This document shows positions 11,866-22,481 of a DNA stretch of 64,000 nucleotides, in pieces (the stretch's first letter is position 1; each line of letters begins with the position of its first letter). Made by a program: the position numbers and the translations under genes. The notes under the pieces are model-generated. The model saw only the letters and a program-made list of their open reading frames with translations, was not told where the DNA came from and made no database searches. The DNA comes from Adiantum capillus-veneris. Its lineage: Eukaryota; Streptophyta; Polypodiopsida; Polypodiales; Pteridaceae. The stretch covers positions 53,382,647 through 53,446,646 of the forward strand of contig CM043942.1 of NCBI GenBank assembly GCA_014529385.2. The letters run 5' to 3'.

Positions 11866-12489
11866 CACCCAAAACAAAAGAGTAATGAACTCCCCTTCTA
11901 AAAGGGAGATTAGGAGGATAGGAAAGAAGAAGAGAAAAAAAAAAACAATTATCACCACAAGATAATAATTGTTGCAAAAGGGGCGATTATTAACTTTGAA
12001 ATTGGAGGCTTGCAGCAAAAGGAAAAAAATGTTATTAACTAGGAGAAAAGCGCGATTATTTACTGGCTTGGCATCTTTTGTGCAAAAGGGAAGGCTCTCG
12101 GTCCTGAGTAGCCTGCTTGAAGCTCACAAAGCAGTGCGACCCAGCTCAACACGCTACCACAGAGGCAACCCAAGCCGGAAATGACTCCCCTTTTCTAAAT
12201 ATCTCCTACGTCTTCTTCTTTGCGCAAAAAATTACGGTGCCACCTTAACCCCAACCCCAACCCTGTGCAGCCTGCCAAATACAGTCACAGAAGATGTCAA
12301 TGCCAACCTAACCCCAGACTCGTTCGTCCGCATCCTTGAAAAACCCTAACCTGTGCTCAGCCATCGCTTCATCTTTCACAAGACTTTTTCTTTACCTTTA
12401 ACATATTCTTAGATTCTTGCCAAACTAATGAGTCCAAAATCGTAACTACATATTTTTGCATATCCAAGAATACCTTATCTCATTTAAGA
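11866..12489. other. No gene; probable 5' UTR/flank of the minus-strand LINE
   Basis: This is non-coding DNA upstream (minus sense) of the LINE ORF1 start, containing repeats such as GCGATTATT. The stretch continues, in pre-insertion order, at 16573, because two LINEs are inserted between. Confidence 0.5.
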
Positions 12490-12501
12490 TTTCTATACAA
12501 A
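12490..12501. repeat. Target-site duplication of LINE A (5' copy)
   Basis: TTTCTATACAAA, matching TTTCTACACAAA at 14986-14997 and 16561-16572 with one mismatch. LINE homology starts right after it. Confidence 0.7.
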
Positions 12502-12533
12502 ATTTGGGAATATCTCAAGGGTCCGGTCACTAT

Positions 12534-13487
12534 ATGGCTAACCAAGCACTTGTCAATGGATGGATGGATCCCTCTGTGAAAAGAGGGCTCATTAAACCCA
12601 TCCCAAAACAGGTATGTTGTTCTCATGTCAAGCATTGGCACCCCATCTCAATGATGTTAGTAGCTTATAAAGTCATCACCAAAGCGGCTGCTCTTAGAAT
12701 GGTTCCCCTCCTGGACAGGGTTATCTCTCCCCATCAGCACGGGTTTATTAAAGGAAGGTCGATTTATGATAACATTTTGGCAGCAATGGTTGGCATTGAG
12801 TATGCTGCCTTCTCAAAATAGGAATTCATCTTGCTTCAGCTTGATTTAGACAAGGCTTATGATAGAATTGTATGGTCTTTCATTGAAGATGTCATGAAAA
12901 CTCTAGGTTTTGGCCCTCGCCTCTGTCGTTTTATACACACTCTAGGTGCAGGTGGACATTCTGAACTCCTGTTCAATGGAAGAATAGTAGGCACCTTTGA
13001 AGCCAAAAGATCAATCCAACAAGGTTGTCCCTTGGCCCCGCTCCTTTTTGCCATTGGCTCACACCCCCTCTTAACAATGTTTGAAGCAGCTGCTGCACAA
13101 GGTGACATTGAAGGATTGGTTTTGCCAGGCAATGACCAACTCCTGGCCAAAATGTTCGTAAATGACTCCCTCCTTTTCCTAAAAGCCTGCCCCCAGGTTC
13201 TTAGGAACGCATTAGAGATCGTGCACACTTTTGCCATGGATTCAGGTTCAAAGTGCAATATTGAGAAGTCAAGAGTGATCTCTCTTACGGAAGATGACAC
13301 ATTTGACCCATCAGACTGGTCAGGGGAGTTCGTCACTAAAGGAAAGATATTTCAACATTTGGGTGCCCCTTTGGGAGTAGATGTTACTCACAAACAACAA
13401 TTTCAGTGGGTCTTGGAGAAGGTTTTTTTTTTTTTGAAAAGGTGGAAGTTTGTGTTGCTGCCCTTCTCCCAAGTTGAACAAAAGTGA
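12534..13487 (+). pseudogene. LINE A reverse transcriptase (ORF2 part)
   Basis: This RT domain copies LINE RNA at the nicked target. Visible motifs: GLIKPIPKQ, PLLDRVISPHQHGFIKGRS, QLDLDKAYDRIVWSF (motif A Asp present), RSIQQGCPLAPLLFAI (motif B), and KMFVNDSLLFL at the motif C position, where the family has F-A-D-D. The first catalytic Asp is Asn here, so the enzyme would be dead even without the in-frame TAG (about 12820-12822). A poly-T run around 13423-13434 sits near the final frame break. Coding continues in other frames (13450-13821, 13917-14324) through the thumb/connection region. Confidence 0.85.
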
Positions 13488-14399
13488 CTCATTCATGCTC
13501 CCTTACATTGCCTTCACCAGTCCTCTCCTCAAAATAGCAAGATGCAACTCGAAGGAGTTCTTGAAACCTGTTAAGAGATTCTTATGGAAGAACAACACCA
13601 AAGTCTCTTTGCCATGGCAGTGGGCAGAATGGGAATTGATTGCTCATCCAACTTCCCAAGGCGGACTCGGAATCCACAACCCAGTCGTCCATGTCCAAGC
13701 CTTCTGTGCCAAGTTTGTGGTTTCTATAGCAAAGCAAGATCAAGCTTGGGCTATCATGACCAAGGATATGATTGACAAGTCAAAGCTTTTCTCTAAAGGA
13801 GGACAAAAGGAAAGAGATTAAGATGCACGATAAACTCTTAGCCCCTGGATGGGCTAGTTTGAAATTGGGGGGGATAACGAGAGAGCTGGTGCAAATGCAA
13901 CTATTCCACTAGGGTCTTGGAATGGGGGGAACTAACCAGGTACTTTCAGAACTCCACTGTGCACTGGTCCATTTGGCTAGCAAACGCGACTGATATTAAT
14001 CTAAACCTTTGCTGGTGGGAAATAGCAAGAGAGCTAAACAACAAAGGACTCCAACGACCAATCCACTTCTGGGATGAAACCAACAAGCACTGGAAACCTT
14101 CTCAAGATCTAGCCGATCAACTTTAGCTAAATGGCATGGAGAAGATGCTTGTCTGTAGAGTTCTTAAAGGCCTGAACAATGGTCTAATGCCGATTCAGGA
14201 ATCTATGTTTGAGTGTAAAGCTTGGAAATGGCCCAAAGATAGATCTTTTTCCAAACCCCAAACCAAGATCATATATCAGGAGCTCATACACAAGGAAAAT
14301 TGGTTTACCCCCTTGAATAAATAGTGGAAGATACAGTGGACAGAAGGCTGATGGACTGAGGTCACATTAAACATTTGGAAGCCACAGTGGCCCCACTAC

Positions 14400-14636
14400 A
14401 TGAAGGTGTTTTTATGGAAGGTGCTTTGGGGAGCCCTGCCGACGGGTGTCAAGTTTCAAGCACGAGGTATACGATCAGATAGATGCTCTGACTGCCGAGG
14501 GTCTAGTCAAGACCTGACACACCTTTTTATGGAATGTCCAACGGTAAGAGGTTTGGCAGGGAAGGTGTGCAAATGGATTCAAAGAACGTGGAAGATTGGT
14601 TTCTTCAAGAAGGATCTTTCTCTTGGAGGAAAATAA
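14400..14636 (+). pseudogene. LINE A RVT zinc-binding tail
   Basis: This is the C-terminal zinc-binding domain typical of plant L1 ORF2 (zf-RVT): MKVFLWKVLWGALPTG, followed by CSDC, then H and C ligands in LTHLFMECPT. It ends at an in-frame stop after SLGGK. Homologous tails occur at about 15960-16410 (LINE B) and 21210-21614 (LINE C). Confidence 0.8.
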
Positions 14637-14985
14637 TTTCGGAGTCCTTCCCTTCTTATCTGTGCCCAACTTGTTAGATTCTGCTTCTTCTACAATATCT
14701 GGAAGGTCAAGAACTACCATGTCTTAAATAATGAAGTTTTTGTGGCGAGTTTCTTAGTGATTATTCAAGAAAGAAAGGAATTGATATATACGATAAGTAA
14801 AAGTCATGACTCAGATGATTGGATTTGGGCGGCACAAGCCATTCGATCAAAGAATTAATGGTTGTAAAGTTTGATGTAATATCCGGCTCTCAAGGCTCAG
14901 CCTCAGCTTGAGAATGATATGTAATTTTCTACTTTCTCATTCTAGTTCGATCACTCACAATTGTGAGTTTTGCATTAAAAAAAGC

Positions 14986-14997
14986 TTTCTACACAAA
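14986..14997. repeat. Shared 12-bp target duplication (LINE A 3' / LINE B 5')
   Basis: TTTCTACACAAA directly after the LINE A tail and directly before LINE B. An exact second copy is at 16561-16572. Confidence 0.85.
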
Positions 14998-16560
14998 AGA
15001 AAATGAAAAGGTGGGAGTTTCAGTTGCTTCCCTTCTCAAGTCGAATAAAAGTAATCAACTCATTCATGCTCCCTTACATTGCCTTCACCAGTCCTCTCCT
15101 CAAAATAGCCAAGTGTAATTGGAAGAAGTTTTTGAAGCTTATTTTTATGGAAGAACAACACCAAGGTCTCGTCACCATGGCAATGGGCAAAGTGGAAATT
15201 TGTTGCTCGGCCAACTTTTCAAGGAGGCCTCAAAATACACAACCCGATGGTCCATGTCCAGGCTCTCTGCGCCAAGTTTGTTGTCTCAAAAGCAAAACAA
15301 GAACTAGCATGGGTTATCATGACCAAGGATATGATTGACAAATCAAAGCTTTGCTCTAGAGGCGGTCAGTGGAATGAGATGAAGGTGCACGATAAAGTTT
15401 TGTCCCACGAATGGGCCGATTTGAAATTGGGGGGCATAACAGGAGAGCTGGTGCGAAAATGCAATACTGTGTCGCGGGCCTTGGAATGGGGGGAACTAGC
15501 CAGGTACTTCCAAAACTCCACTACACACTAGTCCCTATGGCTGTCAAAGGTGGCTGGAGTTAGTCTAAACCCCTACTGGAGGGAGATAGCAAGAAGGCTA
15601 AACAATAAAGGACTCCAACGGCTGATACATTTCTAGGATGAAACCAAGAGACACTGGAAATCTTCTGGCCATCTAGTAGATTAGCTTCAACTTGATGGCA
15701 TGGAAAAGATACTTGTCTTTAGAGTTGTTGAGGGCCTCAATAACAGTCTACTGCCAATTCAAGAATCCACATTTGAATGGAAAGCATGGAAATGGCCCTA
15801 GGATAGATCCTTTTTTAAACCCCATACCAAGTACATGTATAAAGAACTCATGCACAAGGATGATTGGTTTGCCCCCTTGAACAAACAATGGAAGAAACAT
15901 TGGTCAGCAGCCGATGGACTGAGATCACGACAAACATCTAGAAGCCACAATGTCCCCATCATATGAAGGTGCTTCTATGGAAGGTGCTTTGGGGGGCCTT
16001 ACCAACGGGTGTTAAGATTCAAGCACGGGGCATAGTGTCCGACAAATGCTCTGGGTGCTAAGGGGCCAGTGAAGACCTTGCACACCTTATTATGGACTAT
16101 CCAACCATAAGAGGTCTGGTAGGAAAGGTGTACAAATGGATACAAAGAACGTGAAAATTGGTTTTTTCAAGAATGATCTATTCCTTGGGGGAAAATGGTT
16201 TCGGAGTCCTACCTTGCTTGTCAGTACCCAAATTATTATGTACTACTTCTTTTATAATATCTGGAAGGTCAGGAACTGCGGTGTCTTTAATGACAAAATT
16301 TCTATTGCCAACTTCTCAACAATTGTCCAAGAAAGTGAGGAATTAATCTTTACGATTAGTAACGGCCATGACTGGATTGGGGCGGCCCATGCCATTCAAT
16401 CGAAGCCTTCCTAGAGTTTTGAAGTTTTTGTGGTTTGTAAGTCTGCTGTCATATCAGATTCTCAAGGCTCTGCTTGAGCTTGGGGATGGTTTGTAAATTT
16501 CTTTATGACAATCTAATACAATCACTCACAATGTGAGTTTTGCACAAAGAAAAAAAAAGA
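14998..16560 (+). mobile_element. LINE B: strongly 5'-truncated L1-type element
   Basis: This contains only the last third of ORF2, starting at the equivalent of MKRWEF...LPF in the RT thumb/connection region (frames 15003-15338, 15247-15531, 15692-15880). The zinc-binding tail (15960-16410, partly in frame 16136-16414) follows, then a 3' UTR ending TGTGAGTTTTGCACAAAG with an A-rich tail. It is flanked by perfect 12-bp copies of TTTCTACACAAA. Multiple stops and frameshifts are present. It is a sister of LINE A and LINE C, inserted into LINE A's own 3' target duplication. Confidence 0.85.
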
Positions 16561-16572
16561 TTTCTACACAAA
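16561..16572. repeat. Target-site duplication of LINE B (3' copy)
   Basis: TTTCTACACAAA, identical to 14986-14997. Beyond it the pre-insertion sequence continues. Confidence 0.85.
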
Positions 16573-16821
16573 TTTACATTTTATTTCGTTAATTTTTGCT
16601 ATGCAAATAAAGGACAAAATTGAAAAACATGCAAAAATGGCGATTATTTCACTACCGCAAAATTTTCTCTAAGAGTGAAAACAGATAATAAACTTGCAAA
16701 GATTTTGTTAATTGGAACAACGTAGCATTCCAAATGTACGAGATACTTTTGTAAATTATTTAAATGAATGTTCTAGAAATTGGATTAACAATGTCGGATG
16801 CGAGGTTTTCCGCGGGCGTCT

Positions 16822-16846
16822 GAGAGAGAGAGAGAGAGAGAGAGAG
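16822..16846. repeat. (AG)n microsatellite
   Basis: Uninterrupted GA/AG dinucleotide run. Confidence 0.95.
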
Positions 16847-17040
16847 TTGGGTTTGTTTGTGTGTGCGTGTGCTGAGGCTCGACTCCTGCACAGCTGCCCC
16901 TCCTCTCTTCCGCGCCTCTTGTGTTCTGAGGAGCTCCTGGGCAGACTCGTAGAGCTTCAGAAAACGGAAGAGCCTTAAGAAGATCAGTGAGTAAATCTTG
17001 GGGCAACAGCTAAGCAAGCCCCGTCAACAGCGCTTGTGGG

Positions 17041-17138
17041 CTTAGGTTTTGTAAATAATCGCCTTTTTGAAGCCTTAATTATCGTGATGCTTAGGTTTTC
17101 TAAATTATCGCCTTTTTGAAGACTTAATATTCACGATG
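17041..17138. repeat. Two tandem 49-bp repeats
   Basis: Units 17041-17089 and 17090-17138 both start CTTAGGTTTT, share ATCGCCTTTTTGAAG and end CGTGATG/CACGATG, with a few substitutions. Confidence 0.85.
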
Positions 17139-17219
17139 TTTGCATTAGCACCCTTGCTACTGTCAGCCTTTGTAGATTTCATTATCATTAGCATCTCTTC
17201 TGATCCTTAGTTTCAAAGG

Positions 17220-17800
17220 AAACAGGCAATGGGATCAAAATTGGTCTTTTATGGAGAAGGAGGGGACGGGTTCAATGGTGTCCTCTCTATTGTTGACAAG
17301 AACTTGGAGCCCAAAGTGGTCCTTAATCACCCCTCTGGGAGAGTTCTAGGAGTAAGAGTCACTTGGGGGGTCAACATATCACCGTTGTGAACATTTATGG
17401 ACCATGCAACGCCAAGGATAGGGCCAAATTGTGGATACATCTTAAGGACTCCCCATTAGAAGGACAGTGGCTGCTAATAGGAGACTTTAATATGGTCGAG
17501 AAGAGAAAGGATAGAACATGCTCAACTAGTCTATTGGCAGGGTCTGAGAGAAATAAATGGTTTGGACTGTGTGAGAAATGGGCTTTGATGGACCTGTGGG
17601 AGTTAGGTCCTTGGAATCGCACGCTGGGATTCACATATACAAGCCTCCAATATACCGGCACGACATCCCGGCTCGACAGTTGCTATTGCTCTTATCAAGC
17701 TGACTAGATCCCATCCCTTGTTGAGATAAAGGTACAAACAACGAAGAGCTTTCTGATCATCTTCCCCTACACTTACAACTCAAGAAAGCCAAAGGGGATG
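17220..17800 (+). pseudogene. LINE C AP-endonuclease domain
   Basis: This is the endonuclease that nicks target DNA. Visible motifs: a GVLSIVDKN segment in the first frame, VVNIYGPCNAKDRAKLW and the catalytic GDFNMVE loop (17363-17707 frame), then YTW-like FTYTS. An LSDHLPLHL segment near 17750-17775 lies in another frame and carries the catalytic SDH. At least two frameshifts separate these parts. The N-terminal catalytic residues are not visible. Confidence 0.75.
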
Positions 17801-17846
17801 GAAGGACCCCCAGTGGAAGTAAGAGCTACTAGTTAGAGGGGCACAC

Positions 17847-19500
17847 TTGTTCAAAGACCCTGTGTTTAGAAGTCTCGCTAAGAAAGCCTTATGTAAGCTC
17901 AACAAAGATACCCGACTAGAGAATCCTAAAGCTTGGGACCTTTTTTCTCGGAGTATACATAAAGTGATCAAAACTTCGGGCCCTCGGATAAAAGAGGCCC
18001 GGGAGGAGAAAGTGAAGCACCTCAAAGAAAGGGTTGATCATCTTACAAAGAAAAAAGTCTCTGGGCTTGCCTCCATTGATGAACACAAGCAATGGTTGGA
18101 AGCTAAAGCAAGCCTAGCTGAGCATCAGCTCGAACAGGTTAGGAGGGCAAGATTACTATTTAGGGAGACCTTTCTTCAACCTGAAGCTGCTAATCAAGCA
18201 CATGTTTTTCGATCCTTGAAAATAAAAAAAAGCCGAGGTGTTTTCACTCACTCACAGACGAGAAGGGGGTTACTACACAGGACCCAGATGATATGGCCCG
18301 GATGATTGTGGATCACTTAAGCCAAATCATTGGCCATCTTGAGACCCGCTCTCATGAAGTGGAGGCGGCCAGAGTAGTCTTGCTCAAGAGTGTCAGCAAA
18401 CAAATCCACCAACCTGAAGCCAATCGTCTGGAGATGGCCTTCTCTGAAGATGAGTGCATGCATGCGTTATTTGCTTTTGGCAAGGAGAAGTCCCGTGGCT
18501 GGGATGTTATGACCACTGAATTCTTCAGAGAATTTTGGGATGACCTCAAGGGTCTGGTCACATATATGGCTAACCAAGCTTTTGTCAAGGGGTGGTTGGA
18601 TCCCTCTGTGCAAAAAGGGCTTATTAAGCCTATTCCAAAACAGGTGTGTTGCTCTCATGTTAAGCACTGGTGTCCCATAACCATGATGTCAATAGCATAC
18701 AAAGTAATCACCAAAGTAGTTGCTCTTAGAATATCTCCCCTACTGGACAGGGTAATCACGCCACATCAGCACGGGTTTATAAAAGGAAGGTCCATATATC
18801 ACAATATCTTGGCAACAATGGTTGGCATTGAATATGCTGAATTCACAAAGCACGATTGCATCTTGCTTCAACTTGATTTAGACAAGGCATATGATAGGCT
18901 TATGTGGTCATTCATTGAAGATGTCATGAAAACTCTAGGTTTTGGGCCTCGTCTTTGCCGCCTTGTTCACACTCTGGGTGCGGGTGGGCATTCAGAGCTC
19001 TTGTTCAATGAAAGAATTTTGGGCACGTTTGAAGCGAGAAGATCGATCAAGCAAGGATGCCCCCTAGCCCCCCTTATTTTTGCCATCGGCTCACATCCTC
19101 TTGTAACAATGCTCGAGGCGGCTGCTGCACAAGGAGAAATCCAAGGTTTGATTTTGTCCGGCAATGACGAGCCGACAATGACCAGCTCTTGGCCAAAATG
19201 TTTGCTGAAGACTCCCTCCTTTTTTTAAAAGCCCGCCCTCAGGTTCTCAAGAAGGCGTTAGAGATCGGGCAAACTTTTGTCGTGGCTTCGAGGTCGAAGT
19301 GTGGTATTGAGAAGTCGCGACTCATCTCCCTTTCGGAAGAGGACACATTTGACCCTTCAGACTGGTCAGGGGAGATCATGTCTAAAGGAAGGATATTTCG
19401 ACATTAAGGTGCCCCCTTGGGCATGAACGTTACTCACAAGAAAAAGGTTTCAATGGGTCTTGGAGAGGACACAAAAGAAAATGAAAAGATGGGAGTATGT
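17847..19500 (+). pseudogene. LINE C reverse transcriptase region
   Basis: Frame 17847-18305 is the Lys/Glu-rich linker between endonuclease and RT. Frame 18293-19228 carries the RT: FSEDECMHALFAFGKEKSRG, GLIKPIPKQ, HQHGFIKGRS, LDLDKAYDRLMW (motif A), RRSIKQGCPLAPLIFAI (motif B). A short partial duplication near 19160-19190 shifts frame before motif C, which reads KMFAEDSLLFL in 19189-19407, with Glu for the first catalytic Asp of F-A-D-D. Coding decays by 19500. Confidence 0.85.
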
Positions 19501-19504
19501 CCCT

Positions 19505-19928
19505 CTAATCTTGCTAAGCAGGTCAATTACGCAGGATCTTGGGAGAACCTTTCGATCGCTTCGAAGTGAAAAAGCGGGGAGCTATTACATGGAGGAGAGA
19601 GAAAAAGGAATGCCGCGTTCAGGCGAGGAAATGAGAGCTTCATATTTTTTCCTGTGAGTTCGTGGGCTGCGAATCAGTCGAGCGGGCGTGTGTGAGAGGG
19701 CATCGTGTTGCAGAGCAGGGGAAGCAAGCATAATGCAGAGTAGGGCAATATTGACGTGGCAGCATTGCGTAGGGTCCAGGTTCATGCAATGGCAACGTGG
19801 GAGGCGCTAACGAATCCAAGGTGAAGCTCAAGCAGGCTCTGCGGGGATGAGTAGCGAGGGCAAGGGAGCGTTAATTGAATGGAGGTTTTTGGGAGAGTCA
19901 TCCACCAGCACGAGCAGAGATGCACAGG

Positions 19929-19965
<37 letters not shown>

Positions 19966-20245
19966 GGCAATGGAGGCACAAGTCTCTCTCTCTCTCTCTC
20001 TCTCTCTTTGTCTTTGAGGCTAGATCAGCGTTGCGAGGGAAGGGTTTGCAGGAGGGTTGTCTAGCGAGGAGATGAAGAGGGGACGCAGTTTACGAAGATG
20101 GGGATGAGAGCAGGCGCGGGAGAAGAAGACAAGATGCACGCAGGAACTCGGACGAACGCAAATCACTTACTTTGACAACAATAGAAGAAAGAATCTTCAG
20201 TTCTAATTAATTAATAGGTTGTCGAATGGACCCAGTACGTCCCCA
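19505..20245. other. Unassigned insertion in LINE C
   Basis: About 740 bp with no homology to LINEs A or B separates homologous ORF2 sequence on either side (LINE text stops at GATGGGAGT and resumes at AGTTTGTGTTGC). It holds two CT microsatellites but no convincing ORF. Near its ends lie similar 10-mers, AGTATGTCCC (about 19494-19503) and AGTACGTCCC (about 20234-20243), one mismatch apart, which may be a target duplication. No clear terminal inverted repeats were found. Confidence 0.5.
19933..20008. repeat. Two (CT)n microsatellites
   Basis: CT runs at about 19933-19963 and 19983-20008, separated by 20 bp. Both lie inside the unassigned insertion. Confidence 0.95.
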
Positions 20246-20246
20246 G

Positions 20247-21614
20247 TTTGTGTTGCTTCCCTTCCCAAGTTGGATAAAAGTGATCAACTCATTCATGCTC
20301 CCTTATATTGCCTTCACCAGTCCTCTCCTTAATTAAAATAGCCAAATGTAATTGAAAGGAGATTTTGAAACCAGTTAAGAGATTCTTGTGGAATAAAAAC
20401 ACCAAGGCCTCAGCACCATGGCAGTGGGCGAGATGGGAATTTATTGCTCGTCCTACTTTACAAGGTGGACTCGGAATCCACAATCCTGTCGCCCATGTCC
20501 AGGCTCTCTGTTCCAAGTTTGTGGTTTCAATAGCAGAACAGGAACAAGCCTGGGCTATCATGATCAAGGACATGATTGACAAGTCAAAACTATACTCGAA
20601 TGGTGGTCAATGGAAAGAGCTTGAGGTGCACGATAAACTTCTAGCCCCCGAATGGTCTAGCTTGAAATTAGGAGGCATAACGGGAGAGCTAGTGTGGAAA
20701 TGCAATAGTGCAACAAGGGTATTAGAATGGGGGGAACTAACCCGATACTTTCAAAACTCCACCACACATTGGTCCTTATGGCTGTCAAAAGCGGCTGGAG
20801 TATATCTAAACCCTTACTAGAGAGAAATTGCCAGAAGGCTAAACAATAAAGGACTCCGAAGGCTGATCCACTCTTGGGATGAAACCACCAGGCACTTGAA
20901 ATCTCCTGACTATCTAGCATATGAGCTTCAACTTCATGGCATGGAGAAGATGCTGGTCTGCAGAATTGTTGAAGGCCTGGACAATGAATTGATGCCAATT
21001 CAAGAATTCAGTTCTGAGTGGAAATCTTGGAAAGGGCCCAAGGATAGATCTTTCTTTAAATCCCATACAAAGAACATCTATCAATAGCTCATGTACAACG
21101 ATGACTGGTTTGCCCCCTTGAACAAACAATGGAAGAAAAATTGGTCGGAGGCCCGTTGGTGGACTGAGGTCATGTTCAATATCTGGAAGCCATAATGGCC
21201 CCATTTTATGAAGGTGTTTCTATGGAAGGTGCTTTGGGGGGCCTTTCCGACGGGTGTCAAGTGGATAAATGCTCCTGGTGCCACGGGGCCAGTGAAGACT
21301 TGACACACCTTTTTTGGGACTATCCAACAATAAGCGGTTTGGCAGGGAAGGTGTGTAAATGGATAAAAAGAATGTGGCAGATAAGTTTCTTCAAGAAAGA
21401 TTTAGCAATTGTGGGAAATTGGTTTTCAAGTACAACCCTTCTTATATGTACCCAAATTGTTAGATTCTGCTTCTTCTATAATATTTGGAAGGCCAGGAAC
21501 GACTTCTTGGTGATTGTCCAAGAAATTATGAAATTAATATATACGATTTGTAAAATCCATAACTGGGATGATTCGCTTAGAGCGACCGATGACATTAGGT
21601 CGAAGCCTTCTTAA
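20247..21614 (+). pseudogene. LINE C ORF2 C-terminal part
   Basis: This is the continuation of the RT connection region (frame 20365-20820: PWQWARWEFIARPTLQGGLGIHNP) and the RVT zinc-binding tail (frame 21195-21614: CSWCHGASEDLTHLFWDYP, lacking the final Cys seen in LINE A). It aligns along its length with 13490-14860 in LINE A and 15003-16414 in LINE B. Several stops (for example TAG near 20818 and 21085) interrupt it. Confidence 0.8.
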
Positions 21615-21767
21615 AGCTATGGTCTCTTTTGTGGCTTGTAAATCTGATGTAATATCCGCTTCCCAAGGCTCCGTTGGAGCTTGAGAATGATCTCTAATTC
21701 TCTATCCTACATTCTAATACAATCACTCACAATTGTGAAAATAAATATTAAAAAAATCATTATCATT

Positions 21768-21810
21768 AGGCCTTAAGCCTTGGCAAAATCAACTAGGCCT
21801 TAAGCCTTGG
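21768..21810. repeat. Duplicated 16-mer with inverted symmetry
   Basis: AGGCCTTAAGCCTTGG occurs at 21768-21783 and 21795-21810, in the short spacer between the LINE C tail and element A. Each unit is partly palindromic (AGGCCTTAAGCCTT). Confidence 0.8.
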
Positions 21811-21866
21811 AAAACACAAGAAGATGGTAGGAAGAGGTAAAGAGGGAAAAAAACATTTATATAAAA

Positions 21867-22418
21867 TGTCATAAAATCTAATATCTAACCAACCCAAATG
21901 ATTTTCTCATATTAAATTGATCACTTAATGTGGGAGAATAAATGGGAACAAGTGTTAAGATATAGATATGTGCTTATAGATCTATCTCAACACGGGGCCA
22001 ATAGTAAAGGGCCCCAAATGGGAGATGGTCTATAAAGAGCATGGCTAACCAATGGAGCATAAGACCTTAGGGTTAGCTTCATTGAAGACCTCCAATAATG
22101 TGTGTAAAAGTCCTTTGACCTTAGGTAAGCTAGGGCTGAGCTTGAGGTGGGAACCCGGCCCAAACTCGAGGTGCTTGTCCTGCTTGAGGTGCTTGATTAA
22201 GATGCTTGAGGTGCTTGACTGGCTCCATGCTTGAGGTGCTTGACTTGGTGCATGATTAAGGTGATTGAAGTGCCTTGAGAAGCTTGCCTGAGATGCTTGT
22301 GGGAACACCCCCTACTTCAAGTGCTTAGTCATGCTTGATGACTAAGGGGCTTGCTCATCCAAAGTCAAAAATATCCCTACAAGGAGGGGGCAAGCCTACA
22401 AGGGGGGGGATGAGAGAG

Positions 22419-22481
<63 letters not shown>

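Larger units (their letters stand above)
12502..14985 (+). mobile_element. LINE A: 5'-truncated L1-type retrotransposon
   Basis: This holds the second half of an L1-type ORF2. It begins inside the reverse transcriptase (homologous to about 18530 of LINE C), proceeds through the RT catalytic region and the RVT zinc-binding tail, and ends in a 3' UTR (CACTCACAATTGTGAGTTTTGC) with an A-rich tail at about 14976-14983. Flanking copies of a 12-bp target duplication support a single target-primed insertion truncated at its 5' end. Confidence 0.85.
16573..17199. other. Non-coding spacer / possible LINE C 5' UTR
   Basis: No gene is supported. It holds an (AG)n run at 16822-16846, a GC-richer stretch to about 17030 and a tandem 49-bp repeat at 17041-17138. 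The stretch precedes the endonuclease region of LINE C and could be its 5' UTR or unrelated flank; ORF1 of LINE C is not present here. Confidence 0.4.
17200..21765 (+). mobile_element. LINE C: L1-type retrotransposon, interrupted
   Basis: This is the longest LINE in the window. It has an endonuclease region (17220-17800), a connection and RT region (17847-19500) and, after about 0.74 kb of foreign DNA (19505-20245), the C-terminal ORF2 part (20247-21614) and a 3' UTR ending in CACTCACAATTGTG plus an A-rich tail (to about 21760). The three LINEs are the same family. Frameshifts and stops throughout make it non-autonomous. The start of the endonuclease (WNVRGL-like motif) was not found, so the 5' end is truncated or decayed. 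Confidence 0.8.

Noticed and set aside
10590-14985. Minus-strand LINE ORF1 next to plus-strand ORF2 as one element with a 5' inversion (twin priming)
   Set aside because: The orientation fits, but the 12-bp target duplication directly flanks LINE A at 12490-12501, leaving ORF1 outside the insertion. About 2 kb of ORF2 would also be missing.
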